Source: Phocoena phocoena
Lineage: Eukaryota; Chordata; Mammalia; Artiodactyla; Phocoenidae
DNA length: 64,000 nt
Assembly (NCBI RefSeq): GCF_963924675.1
Contig: NC_089236.1
Coordinates: 63,883,306 to 63,947,305, forward strand
Direction: 5' to 3'
Shown: positions 1-11,099 of the stretch, piece by piece
How the letters are laid out: every line of letters begins with the position of its first letter
Numbering within the stretch: the stretch's first letter is position 1
Notes under the pieces: generated by a model
Database searches by the model: none
The model's input: the letters and a program-made list of their open reading frames with translations, nothing else
Told to the model about the DNA's origin: nothing
Program-made: the position numbers and the translations under genes

Positions 1-1591
1 CTCTGATGTTAAAATGGCATCTGACTGAAGATGGGATATCCCTCCTGGCGCTGCCTGACTTGCAGGCAGAAGATTTAACATGTTTCTATTTTCATATCTG
101 TACTCACCATGGTACCCCCTGAACCCAGACCATTGCCTGGCTCATGAATGAATGAGGAAAATACCAGCTCAGGAAGGTATAAGGAAAAGTTATTCATGAA
201 TCCAATCCAGGCACCTCCACACAGTGCTTTTAAAAAGAAAAGTAAATCCCTTAAAGCTCAAATTTATGTAGTTATCTTGGAAAAAAATTTTTAATTGCCT
301 AGAGTCTGCATAGCTCCTTGTTATATTGTAGCATAACAAGGAGTATAAAACCATGACTAAAATATTCACACTCCACTCCAGTCCCTATAAAAAAAAGGAA
401 TTGCTAATTTATTCATCTTGCCTAATGACACAGAAGGGCAAAACAAATACCCAGACAATGAATAATAATGCAAGAGCTCAGACTGTAAAATCAATATGTC
501 AGATCAGAAGAGCTGAGCTTCGTTTTAATGCTCTCATCCCTAAATGCAGTAGAGTTTACCTTTGAATTATATATATGTATTGACCTAATTACATAAATAT
601 TGACTCTTCCTTATATGAAGCTTTGTTTTTCCAGTCTCACTGTAATTACGATGTCAATATTTGTGGCTGTGGTAACACTGAATTTAAACTTGTTAATTGT
701 GACTGATGGTGGCATGCCATGGGATAATCCAGACAGTCTTACAGTCTCAACACACTGGTGGCACTAGATAGTAACTGATAAATCAGTAATTCCCTAGGTA
801 TACCATAGTAAGGTAAACTTCTTTAAGAAAATAACTATTTCATTCCCAATAATTTGAGAACTGGTCTCCTCAGTTTGTCAGGTTTTACAACACACAGAAG
901 TAATAACCAGGATGTGACTAGATCTTGGTCTGTAACTTTGCACATTTTTTTTCTTTAATCAAACACTTCATCCCTAACTTCAAGCCACAATCCATCCTAC
1001 TAACAAATTCTTTGATCTATTGATTATACCCGTATCCCCATAGCTCTGCATGTATATAAAAGATAATATTTGATATTTGTTATTATTCTTTGATATATTT
1101 CAATAAGGATCCTATGCAAAGTTTAGCCTAATACAAAATATGATCTGTATAAATTTTATTTCTTAAAAATGTCCTACTTAATTATTTCTCCTTACATCGT
1201 TTTATTTTCGTAAGGAAAGATTTCACACAGTTCCTACAGTTGTTACATCTCCGGGACAAGCAATAATGCTATACCTCAGGTCATTTTAATTAAATTGCTT
1301 TACTTCAATAACATTTAGAGGAACATTCCAAGTGCTTTAAAAAGCTGGAAAGTGCTTTGCTTTGTTCTTATAAAGTTTCTGAACACTCCCACTCAAGGTC
1401 CTGTACCTTCCAATTTAAGAAGAGCAGAAGTATGTGTCATATTCATCTTTTAGAGTTAGGTGAAACACACAGTGAAGGCTACACAAAAAGAATAAAACAA
1501 TGGGGTCTATGATTTGGCTTAAGAGCTGTTCTAGATGTATCATGGTGAGCTAGTTATCCATCATCCTGTTTTTTCTTATTTGCCTCTACAG
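1..1591 (+). other. GPC5: 3' part of the last intron of GPC5
   Basis: This stretch lies immediately upstream of the recognised GPC5 terminal exon and ends in a standard acceptor, so it is inferred to be the 3' part of the last intron. No exon, RNA gene or repeat was recognised in it. Open frames here are short and lack coding character. The intron phase is 1: the exon begins with GG, which completes a Trp codon begun in the previous exon. The 5' end of the intron lies outside the window. Confidence 0.8.
1569..1591 (+). promoter_or_regulatory. GPC5: polypyrimidine tract and 3' splice site of GPC5 terminal exon
   Basis: A pyrimidine-rich run (ttttttcttatttgcctcta) ends in CAG at 1589-1591. The AG is followed directly by GGATG, which gives the reading frame of glypican-5. 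This decides the exon start at 1592. Confidence 0.85.
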
Positions 1592-1749
1592 GGATGCCAG
1601 ATGAGATGAACCTCAGTGATGTAAAGCAAATCCATCAAACAGACGGTAGTAGTACTTTAGACACAACTGGAGCAGGATGTACAGCAACAACTGAAACTAT
1701 GGCATTGGCTCTGATGGGTGCAGTGATGTTACTTCCTGGGCTTTGGTAA
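1592..1749 (+). CDS. GPC5: glypican-5, terminal coding exon (partial; C-terminal 51 residues and stop)
   Basis: Glypican-5 is a GPI-anchored heparan sulfate proteoglycan of the cell surface that modulates growth-factor and Hedgehog signalling. After the split Trp codon (GG at 1592-1593), the frame starting at 1594 reads MPDEMNLSDVKQIHQT, continues through STLDTTGAGC, and ends MLLPGLW with stop TAA at 1747-1749. I recognise this as the C-terminus of glypican-5; the human protein, recalled from memory, has closely similar MPDDMNFSDVKQIHQT and STLDTTGAGC blocks and ends MLLPGIW. The last 16 residues (from MALALMG) are uncharged and hydrophobic, as expected for a GPI-attachment signal that is removed in the ER. 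Small residues just before it (the GAG of TTGAGC) are plausible omega-site positions. The glypican core domain and the Ser-Gly attachment sites lie in earlier exons outside the window. No frameshift or premature stop is seen. It was too short for ordinary ORF finding. Confidence 0.95.
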
Positions 1750-2545
1750 CTGAACTCTTCTGCCCTGTTATATATGTCTTATTAGAGTCTTAATTTCTCC
1801 CCTCTCTTTCTCCAAGTGGAATAAGAGATCTTTTCAAATGTAACAATTATATTTATGAAAAGGTATGTCACACTAACTTAGAAGCCAAGTTGGTATGTTC
1901 ACAAAGTATCTAAAAATCAACGTTTAAATGAAAGACTGTTTGAAAACATGTCTTCTTTGAATCTAATTTAAACATTCTTAAATTCTAACATATTAAACCT
2001 GCATATGTGAAGAGCACGGAAGTGACTTTGCATAAGAAGGATTTAGTATATCTGTAATTTTATTATCCTCAATTGCAACCTCTTCCTTTTTAAAAGAAAA
2101 ATGTTTTAAATCGAAGGTATATTTTCCGGACACTGAAAACAGTACATAGTGTTTCTTAAAATACTGGAATTAGAATTCCATTAAATGAATCAAAACAAAC
2201 AATGGCAAGTAGTATGCATGCATTTTCAAGAGATTCTTCCATTTTGCAAGTTATAGAAAGAAATTACTGAAAGACTATAAGTTATAGAGTAGATTGCCGA
2301 GGAGCATTTCATGCAATTTCATTGAAGATGCTTGATAACTTTTATCCACTGTAACTTAGCCACTGACAAACCTTACAGCTGAGTATTTTGATAACATCTG
2401 ATTTGTATCCCATTATATACAAAATGCATCTTTGGTATTGTGACTCTGTTCCCTCCTCTCTCTTTGCCGAATGGATTTAGCTACATTGCAAACACACGCG
2501 TGCTCTAGGAATATCGCTAATAAAGCTGTTAATTATTTGGTGGAA
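1750..2545 (+). other. GPC5: GPC5 3' untranslated region
   Basis: This follows the GPC5 stop codon and runs to about 20 bp past the only canonical AATAAA in the first kilobase. It is AT-rich with several AU-rich stretches (for example around 1977-2000 and 2085-2110). No interspersed repeat was recognised within it. A length of about 0.8 kb is compatible with my recollection of the human transcript, but the exact cleavage site is inferred. Confidence 0.7.
2519..2524 (+). promoter_or_regulatory. GPC5: polyadenylation signal AATAAA of GPC5
   Basis: This is a perfect AATAAA about 770 bp after the stop codon. It is followed by a G/T-containing stretch (ttatttggtgg at 2531-2541) that could serve as the downstream element. 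Cleavage is expected roughly at 2535-2550. The assignment rests on position and motif only. Confidence 0.65.
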
Positions 2546-3596
2546 AACTTTAAAGAATATTGATCATTTTCTCCTGGAAAAATGATATTTTCATCCATTT
2601 TCAAAATATTATTTGCTGTTTTTTTAAACTTGATATTGAACAAACAATTGTCTATACATTTCTAAGGTTCCTATGAATATCTAAAGATGTACTAATACAG
2701 AAAATATGGCATGAGCTGTATTAGCTCTTTTCCTATTTTCACATTAGCAGAGCTGCTAATCCACAGTCCCTGATTTCCCAGTTTTGATAAGGTACCTCAG
2801 CAGGCACTGATTAGGATGTGTCTATCACTGTACTTAGGAGGAAGAGATAAGTCAGCTTTTATTAAGAAGTATCACACCCAGTTGATAGCCAGGAAATATA
2901 ATTAATACAAAGTGACAGAATAGAAAAGAGAAGTGCTGAACTTATAAAATTTTTTTAAAAATTCAAAAGGATTTGAAATGACCTCTGTAAAAGAACTGAA
3001 GGGGACTCGATCAACAGCAAAGATTTGCGAGATGAAATCAACCTGTCCAAATGAGGAAACTCTATATGATCAAACCCTGTCCTCCTTCAGGTTCTCAATT
3101 ATTCAAATGATCTGTTGATCGTCACCTTAAACCACACTATGTTTATACCGCCCAGTCACATTTTCTTGTCTGTTAAAACATGCCTCAGAACTGGAAGTGT
3201 TACTTTACCTGCCAATTCTGGAGGTCATTTTCCTAAGCTTCCATTCACCTTAATATGTGTTCCATGATCTGCTTGGCTCAGAGCTCATTTGCACCACCAT
3301 GCTCCAAAAATTACAAACTTAACATATTTTTTTAAATTTTCATTTCTACTTCAACACTTTATTTAAATAGCTCTGAAATGAGTAATATGAAGTCAACCAT
3401 TTGTGGCACTCCAGCCCAAGTCACAGTTGGCTTGCCACGACAACGTTTGTGACCCAAACCCTGAGGCGACAGTAAGAAAAACCAACTGAGGAATGTGGTT
3501 CAGCAGTCTGAGATGTACCTGGATAAAATCCGTTGATAAGAGATAATGTTAGGTACCGCAGGAAATGGTTAAAAGCAGAGTAGTGACAAAATCAAT
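2546..3596. other. unique sequence downstream of GPC5; nothing recognised
   Basis: AT-rich non-coding DNA with no convincing ORF, repeat or RNA gene. It lies between the inferred GPC5 polyadenylation site and the first CHR SINE. Confidence 0.6.
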
Positions 3597-3606
3597 AGTA
3601 TGAGTG

Positions 3607-3818
3607 GGGCTTCCCTGGTGGCACAGTGGTTGAGAGTCCGCCTGCCGATGCAGGGAACACAGGTTCGTGCCCCGGTCCAGGAAGATCCCACATGCCGCGG
3701 AGCAGCTGGGCCCTGAGCCAGGGCCGCTAAGCCTGCGCTTCCGGAGCCTGTGCTCCGCAACGGGAGAGGCCACAACAGTGAGAGGCCCGCGTACCGCCAA
3801 AAAAAAAAAAAAAAAAAA
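3607..3818 (+). mobile_element. CHR-type SINE (about 200-bp class), + strand
   Basis: The element begins gggcttccctggtgg, carries a B-box-like GGTTCGTGCC near 3662, and ends in an A-tail at 3799-3818. It is flanked by an approximate target-site duplication: agtatgagtg at 3597-3606 and agtatgaatg at 3818-3827 (one mismatch). CHR SINEs derive from a tRNA (Glu-like in the literature) and are mobilised by L1. ORFs of 60-100 aa read through it are artefacts. Confidence 0.95.
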
Positions 3819-3827
3819 GTATGAATG

Positions 3828-4499
3828 AATATTTTTCATCAACTAAATTTTACATACTCAAATGGGTGTTGTCTACCTCCACATAGGCACTTAGGAGACC
3901 ATATATATACCATAATCGTGTAGCTAGAGCTCAAAACACTTGGAGGTTTTCAGAATTTCTTGAAGAGCCCGAGGCATACTTTTTTTAATATTCTCAATGA
4001 GGTTATACATTCTTTAATATTCTACTCTGTAGCAGGTTACATTTGTATAGCTCTTTATAATTTACAAGGCTATTTCAGATGAGATAAAACATCTCATCTG
4101 ACCATCCTCACCCCTCAAGGATGGGCTCAATTTTTAGTCAAATAAAAGCAATAACACGGAGGTTTTTGTGTTTTTTAATATGGCTCAGAATTTGCTACGG
4201 AAGAGTTTTCCATCAGTAAAGTCTAAAAAGTTCTTAAGCAATGGTAAAATTGTTAGCATACATGTGTACTTTTCAAGATGACAAAGTATAGCATTCAGGT
4301 GAATATACATGTATTTTAAATTATTGCTCACATAGTTATAGTCACAGACTGGGATCACTTAAAGGAATTTTCTTGAATTTCTGAGTTATTTTTATACAAA
4401 TTAATCATGAAACAGTCCAGTGTTTTGCATGTATTGGGGAATAATCAGTTAACAATCTGAGCTAACATTCACTTGGCCTTCCCTTTGCGTATATACCAT
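3828..4499. other. unique AT-rich sequence; nothing recognised
   Basis: No gene or clear repeat was recognised between the SINE and the MIR relic. Confidence 0.5.
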
Positions 4500-4630
4500 G
4501 ATAAATGCTTTTATGCACAATCTCCCCAATAACATTACCACCTCCATTTTACCAATGAGGAAACTGAGGCTAGAAATATTATGTAATTTGTTTGTTGTCA
4601 TACAAATAGTCAGAGTAGAATCAGACAGCT
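4500..4630 (-). repeat. MIR SINE fragment, minus strand
   Basis: It contains the hallmark MIR reverse-complement block (cattttaccaatgaggaaac, then tgaggctaga) followed by a diverged remnant of the cell-type 'acttg...cacacagct' region. It is an old, inactive mammalian-wide repeat. Confidence 0.75.
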
Positions 4631-5066
4631 AAGTAATAACTCTAAATAAACTATATACATTCCTGGTTAAAAGCTATAATAGTTCTAGAACAGTGGTAAA
4701 GAATCTTGAGGTTAGCATAAACGTCATTCAGAGGTGATTTAAGTCTCCAAACAAGGATTTAAAAAAATAATAAAATTAACTGTACAATTCTAATTGTATA
4801 ATTATCAAATTGCATATTAGTGTAAAAGCATAGTGAAAAGGAAAAATGTAAACATGAACATTTTCTTCCCTACCAATCAATACTTTCCCACATGTGAAAA
4901 TTCTATTCAAACACATCAGCCTCTAAAATAAACCAGCTACCAAAAATGAGAAAACACACACACATTTTTTAAAACTATAATAGAATCATGAAATTTCATT
5001 TTGTTTTCTGTGCAACTGAAGGGTTGAAACATTTCCTTGGCCATAAGACAAAGGATGGCATAAAAA

Positions 5067-5133
5067 ATAAGGACGGAAGGAAGAAAAGAAGGGAGGATGG
5101 GAGGGAGGGAGGGACGGAGGGAGGGAGGAAGGG
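5067..5133 (+). repeat. G-rich polypurine simple repeat (GGGA/GGAA)n with G-quadruplex motif
   Basis: This is an almost pure purine tract. Its core at 5099-5113 has four GGG runs separated by single A residues, with further GGG runs at 5119-5121, 5123-5125 and 5131-5133. The pattern matches the classical G3N1-7 quadruplex rule on the + strand. Confidence 0.9.
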
Positions 5134-6595
5134 TGTGGCAGAATATAACTTTTAAAAATCTTAGATTTGCCTTTTATCCTCTATTTTTTCAGGAACAAAC
5201 AATGAAATAATGCCTGGAGTGTTCTTTTCTAATTAAGGGACAGAAGTTAGTAAGCTATTTCTTCCCAAACACTCAGATTTTCTGAAGTACTCAATAATGA
5301 TGTTTTGAAAAGGACTCAATTTATTGCTAATTGTTTTCAATCACTTAAAATATTGTTTCTGTCATCAGAACAGTTTAGGTACAATTAAAATTGTTTCTTC
5401 CTGAATGAATCATTCAACCTAGACTTGCGATTCTATGAGATATTCACTGAGCAGTCTGTGATATCATTATTTCTTTAGGTTGCAAACTTGGTATCCTGTA
5501 CAACGACATGGGTTGTACAAAAACAGAAATAATTGTCAGGAATGACATTGGGCATATCAAGTTTTTCTTTAATTGTAGATTGTATATCAATCATTTCTGA
5601 TTAAAATATAGATAAAACATTTCTCAGGTTTAAAATCTGCTTTCTTTGCCTTTGCTAGAATTACATGATGACTGAATTACTCTTATTATTTTGTAAATGG
5701 AGATTTAATCAAATGCAGTTCCTAAGCTATCCTGTCTGCCTCCATATGCAAAAAAAAACCTGAAGAATTTCATCACAATATGATTAATATCTTCACTGTA
5801 ACAACGGCAATAACTTATTTGGAACATGGTCGTGGTAGAGATGCATGTTTGTGGATAAATTTGCAAACATCTGATGCAAGAGTCTCTCCCCTTCCTGCGC
5901 TTGTCAATTGTCACATTGGAATCATTTTCACCATGAAATATATGAGAAGACCATGCATCTCACCTTCCCTGGAAATTTTTACTTTCACTATATCAAAGAG
6001 CAAGAGAAAGGGAAGGGGATAGAGGAATGTGAAATGCCATAGAATTAAAAACAGACTGGAGAATTTCTAAGGATCAAACTGGCTGGAGACAGGGATTGAC
6101 ACTTAGCAATAACTTGGGTAATTTGGTGAGTAAATTCTACTTTTATGAGTTTCAGTACCCACCTTTGAGCACCACTGAACTAGAAGGAACTAAGGGTCTT
6201 AGAAGGAGAGGAAGCGGGGGTCTTTCTTTGCCTGAGATTACCCAGCCAAGGCAAGCAGCATTAGAAGGGGGGGGAAAAAAAGCTTAATTTGCAAAATAAA
6301 TGTATGAGCAGTACAGTGTGTTTAGCAAGCACCTGTCTTATTCTACCTCTTTAAGAAATCTAGGCACTGACCAGTAAAGAATTTTTAACAACTGCAATTT
6401 CTTCAGAATAACATTGAAAGACCCACATAGAATCAAGGATTCCAACTACAAAATTGTGGTCAAAATTGTCAAAGACTTCCAGAATACAATTAGCCAAGTC
6501 ATTGTGTTTTCCAACTCACCCCACATTCTCACCCCTCTCCCTGCCGCCCACATACACACTCTCACGCCCCACACACATTTTCTTGCTATTGTTTC
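5134..6595. other. unique sequence; nothing recognised
   Basis: Non-coding. It contains a short A run at 5750-5757 and a G/A run at 6267-6282. The ORFs here (for example 5780-6022) have no recognisable protein similarity. Confidence 0.5.
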
Positions 6596-6599
6596 TATT

Positions 6600-6735
6600 T
6601 CCTTTTGGTTTTCTTATCTGTAAAATTGAGATAGCTGTATCTAACTCAGAATTGCTTACAGGACTAGATAATGCAACACATATTTAGGACCCACCTGGCA
6701 CATGATAAGCCTTAATAATCCATGTTTGTTCCTTT
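6600..6735 (+). repeat. MIR SINE fragment, + strand
   Basis: It shows the 'ttcttatctgtaaaattgag' block (the MIR tcatctgtaaaatgg region), followed by the usual distal MIR text around 'ttacaggactagataatgca' and 'cctggcacatgata'. Confidence 0.65.
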
Positions 6736-7684
6736 CCCATTAAGCCTTCTGTTAAAATGCATGTGTGCCCAGGTTGGGACAATACCAAACTATAGAATTA
6801 TGCATTCTGCCTGTGGATAAGCTTTTGATAGGGAAACAGAGTGGAGAGTAAATAGAGCTTAAGAAGGAGAAAGAAGGCAGAGTAAAAGTGCAGGAGAGAC
6901 CCACCTGCCTGTTTCATGTCTCATGTCTTGCTTAGCCTCATCCCGGCTACAAGGCTTATTTGTTGAAAATGTATTTCCTAAATATAGGGAGTTAGAGAGG
7001 GGTCTTGCTTTTATTGATTATAAAGGGATGTTAGCCCTGTCCCAGTGTTTACATGTGAATTGGTCTCTAACTATAACAGATTGAAAACCTCAACACCCCC
7101 AACCCACCTGAAAGTCTAGTTGACTGGTGGGTTCAGACCGCATGTCAGAGTGGTTACAGCATGGGCTAGAGAGCAGCCCAGGGTGAGGTGGGAGCTAATA
7201 ATCAATGAGTAAGCAGTGTATTTGCTCAGTATCTCCCTTAAAGTCACCACCAAGTGGAGATTTCTGAATGGCAAGATCACTTCCTTAAGTTCATGTTGCT
7301 AACAGGTGAGAAAGCAAGTATTCTAAAACAGGTCAGACTTCAAAATCCTTTCCACTGCACCACTCAATATCCCTGAACTCAGAAAACCCTTGAGAAGGAA
7401 GCTGATTAAGTTAGGTTACTTTTCAGGTTATTTGTAGGTTTTACAGGATTTTTTTTTAATTTCCCTTGTTCCATTTGCTTTTTATTCTCATCTAGTCTCT
7501 CGGATAATTTCCTCTTCCGTCTTTCTTTCTTCTCAAATTTAGCTCTGGTAAAAAGGTGAGCATCCTGAAGAGATTCCATATGCCAGATGCCCGAGTGTGG
7601 CCATCTGATGGGGAGATTGGCTCAACCACTGACTCACAGTCATCCAAAAACGCTGGAAAAACCAGAACAAACACAGCTTCAAAG
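6736..7684. other. unique sequence; nothing recognised
   Basis: No gene or clear repeat was recognised. The open frames near 7492-7813 show no family features. Confidence 0.5.
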
Positions 7685-7810
7685 GTTTTAGACGTAACCG
7701 TCTGTATGACCTTCAGCAAGTCCCACCACCTTTTTGAACTTCAGTTCCTCATTTGTAAAAGAATATGCTTGAGCCAAATGATCATTAAATTTCCTTCTAG
7801 ATCTCTAGTC
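7685..7810 (+). repeat. MIR/MIR3 fragment, + strand
   Basis: The text 'gtatgaccttcagcaagtcc', 'ttcagttcctcatttgtaaa' and the ending 'ccttctagatctctagtcta' follow the MIR3-type consensus in order. Confidence 0.65.
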
Positions 7811-9410
7811 TAAAACAGAAAACACTGATGCAGTGATACAGAACATTTATTTACTCGATATCTTGTATAATAACCTACTATTACTTAATACATAAAAACC
7901 ACTTTAAAAATAATGCATATAATGTGATTTTAGTTACAACTTTATGCATATGGTGATAATTCTAATTTGTTGATCACATATAGGGATGTGGCTTTTCTGC
8001 ATGAGATTGAGTGGAATTATCTTTTCATAAATGAAGGGGAGAATAGCTAGAACAAAAGTTCTTTAGCTTTCATTTAATGGACAGAACAATATGCCTGAGC
8101 AAAGTAATCTATCCTGTCATTAAATATTTCACAACTAATTGCTTATTGTTTTAGCTAATCTTATAGCAGCTATGATATGGGGTCTTCACTAATTCAGCTA
8201 TGGTGTGTCACAATATTTAAAAACGAATAGTACATAGAGTGGCACCATTGAGGGACCAAAAGATAATAGTGTAGGGAAGTCAGAGATGAATAATAAAAGT
8301 GAGTTTGACAGTATTTTCTCCTCTCACAGATTTTCCCAGGAGACCCTTTTAAATAGGCCTAAACAAATGGTATTGTCTCTGACGATTTATTGCAGAACAA
8401 GCTGACAGAGCACAGGGTGTGTTAGCTGGTCCCCTGTAGTATAGGGGCTAATTCAGAAAATGAAGAGACCAGAAGTGCAGCAGTTGGAGGAAATGCTCTG
8501 TATCATCCAGTGAGCAAGCAGACAGAAGCTGGTAATCACAGCTTATCTGAAAAGATAGTTTCTAAATATTGTGCGTTGGTAATTTTATATTCTTTTTCTT
8601 CATTTATTAAAAATATTAATGAGAATCTATGAGAATTTCATTACAGATGGTTAACTGCAATAAATTTATAATAAATTAATTCTACTTTACTACTTTTCCT
8701 ACACATCTATTACAGTATGGATGTAACTGAATGTAAATATGTGAACACCTATACACATTTATCTATAAAATACACATTCATATATTTACAGATTTAGAAA
8801 AAATATAACATATAAAGGCTTTTTATGTTACATTTTCATAAAACTTGCCTTTATATCAATTATTTCTGGTTTTTCAATCAAAGCCTGAGAAGGCCAGTGA
8901 AATAGATAATTTTTATAAAGTTGCTGCTTATTATTTTTCCATATGGACTTTCATCTTTCGTTTCAAATGGATCAACATTGAACAAAGCTCTTAATATACA
9001 CAAGAGAGCATATAGGGCCACTGCGGCAATAAGAGGACGCATACATAAGGTTTATATTGCAGAAAGCCTCACTGCTACAGCCTTATATATACACTTTCTA
9101 TTGTCTTTAAGAGACTATTCCCTGGAACACAATGCAAAAGCACAAATAGTTAGCTTATGTTTCTTACTATAAAATATGTAAAAGTGTGACTTTAACTACT
9201 CACTTGCTTTTAGGTTAGCAACTAACTGAAGTTAAGCTGAGCAAGAAAGGAATGACAATTCAAAGGAACTCAAATGTATCCTCATTTTCCGTAAGTCACC
9301 AGTTGTGCTGTCTTCTTGCTTAGTGATGCTCAACTTTCATTGTCCCGCTGACTTTGTTATCTGTACTCTCAGTGCCTATGTGGGACACTATTTACAAAAT
9401 GGAACTCAGG
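7811..9410. other. unique AT-rich sequence; nothing recognised
   Basis: Non-coding and AT-rich. No repeat was confidently assigned. Short ORFs such as 8921-9172 have no recognisable domain. Confidence 0.5.
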
Positions 9411-9580
9411 CTTGGAAATAAGACTAGTCCTGGTTTTGAATATCAGCTCTCTGAAACATCTGTGAAATTGAGATGACCATACCTCCCCGCCCTTGACTGA
9501 TTTATTGGCAAGGTTTACTGAGTGACTGTATCTACAGTGACCGGCACATTGTGGGGATTAAGTAAATATGAGGTAGCATT
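9411..9580 (+). repeat. degenerate MIR fragment, + strand
   Basis: 'cctggttttgaatatcagct', 'ctgtgaaattgagatgacca' and 'gaccggcacattgtgggg' follow the order of MIR landmarks, but divergence is high. Confidence 0.45.
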
Positions 9581-9672
9581 TTATCTAGACTTGCTTTTAG
9601 GTGAAATCTTTCACACTAAGATGTAAGCGACTGATTTGATGAAGAATCATCTGATTTTAAAACTATACGGAA

Positions 9673-10342
9673 GCAATCCCACTCCTAGGCATATAACAAA
9701 GAAAACCATAATTCAAAAAGATACCTGCACCCCAATGTTCATTGCTGCACTATTTACAACAGCCAGGACACAGAAGCAACCTAAAAGGCCATCAACAGAG
9801 GAATGGATAAAGAAGATGTGGTACCTATATACAATGGAATATTACTCAGCCAGAAAAAGGAAAAAAATTGTGCCACTTGCAGCAACATGGATGGACCTAG
9901 AGATTGTCATACTGAATGAAGTAAATCAGACACAGAAAGACAAATATCATAATGATATTGCTTATATGTGGAATCTAAAAAAAGGGTAAAATGAACTTAT
10001 TTACAAAACAGAAGTAGAGTCACATATGTAGAAAACAAATTTATGTTTACCAGGGGATAAGGGGGGGAGGGATAAATTGGGATATTGGGATTGACATACA
10101 CACACTACTATATATAAAAGAGATCACTAATAAGAGGGGGCTGTGGCCTGGGAGACCACATAAGAACCTACTGTATAGCACAGGGAACTCTACTCAATAC
10201 TCTGTAATGGTCTATATGGGAAAAGAATCCACAAAGAGTGGATATATGTATATGTATAACTGATTCACTTTGCTGTACACCTGAAACTAACACAACATTG
10301 TAAATCAATTATACTCCAATAAATTCTTTAAAATGAAAGAAA
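9673..10342 (+). mobile_element. 5'-truncated L1, + strand (ORF2 C-terminus and 3'UTR)
   Basis: About 670 bp of L1 3' end is flanked by a 14-bp target-site duplication with one mismatch (aaaactatacggaa at 9659-9672; aaaactatatggaa at 10343-10356). The frame up to 9989 reads the ORF2 C-terminal region (FIAALFTTARTQKQP, NDIAYMWNLKKG). The 3'UTR follows with 'ctgtatagcacagggaactc' and ends 'tatactccaataaattcttt' plus an A-rich tail. It was dead on arrival because it lacks the 5' part, endonuclease and reverse transcriptase. Confidence 0.93.
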
Positions 10343-10369
10343 AAAACTATATGGAAACCTAAATATCAT

Positions 10370-10500
10370 GTATTTCTGTATTTTGCAGAAGAGAAAGCTA
10401 AAATCCAGAACACATAAGTGAATTACCCAAGGTAAGAACACAACTAGTTTAAAACAAAAGACCAGCAAACACTCATTTTTTAAGTTCTGTCCACTGTAAT
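10370..10500 (-). repeat. degenerate MIR fragment, minus strand
   Basis: 'ttttgcagaagagaaagcta' and 'gtgaattacccaaggtaaga' match the MIR reverse-complement landmarks (gaggaaactgaggc; cttgcccaaggtcac) with heavy divergence. Confidence 0.5.
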
Positions 10501-11040
10501 GAATCAAAATGCTTGTTTGTATATCCTAATATTCAACAGAAATCACACCATAACCACAGGGACAGGCAAACCTACCAACTTGGGAGACTATGCTTAGACG
10601 CATGATTTTCAGAAAATGAAAATAAGGCTACCTAGAGAACTTATAAAATCTAGCACTACACTGACATTGATTAAAATAGTAGAGATAAAGTAATAGAATT
10701 TGAATGTAATGGTTTTAATATAAATGTTAAATCTCTTTTCGAATTCACTTCTGATTCTTGATAAACTGACCAACTTGCTAAAGTATGTGGGACATCTTGA
10801 TAAATAACCTATTCTAACACAGATTACAATTTTCAAATTTATCACTATTTTACTTTTAAATTATAGGAAATAAAATTAAAATATATTTTATGTCACATTT
10901 AAAGGTATTAAAAGAAACATTTTTTCTTTGCTGTTATTGTTTTCTACCCTATTACTTTGATTCACAATCTTTAGTTTACCATCTCTGTACCAGATTATAA
11001 TTAGGTTATATCTTGAAACATGAAGATCAATAGATCATGT
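10501..11040. other. unique AT-rich sequence; nothing recognised
   Basis: Non-coding. The minus-strand open frame 10609-10845 has low-complexity composition and no recognisable family. Confidence 0.5.
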
Positions 11041-11099
11041 TCATGTTCATCTTATTTTTTATTTATTTTTGAATTTTATTTTATTTTTTTATACAGCAC

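Noticed and set aside
3607..3680. tRNA-like start of CHR SINEs as a possible tRNA gene
   Set aside because: Only A/B-box-like motifs remain; there is no cloverleaf with anticodon arm, and each copy has an A-tail and target-site duplication typical of SINEs.
3549..3842. Overlapping ORFs of 68-97 aa with PLTVVASPVAEHRLR-like text, also seen at 23120-23499, 25932-26324, 28013-28274, 35244-35582, 40079-40529 and 47722-48088
   Set aside because: These are translations of CHR SINEs in various frames. The shared protein-like text reflects shared SINE sequence, not a gene family.
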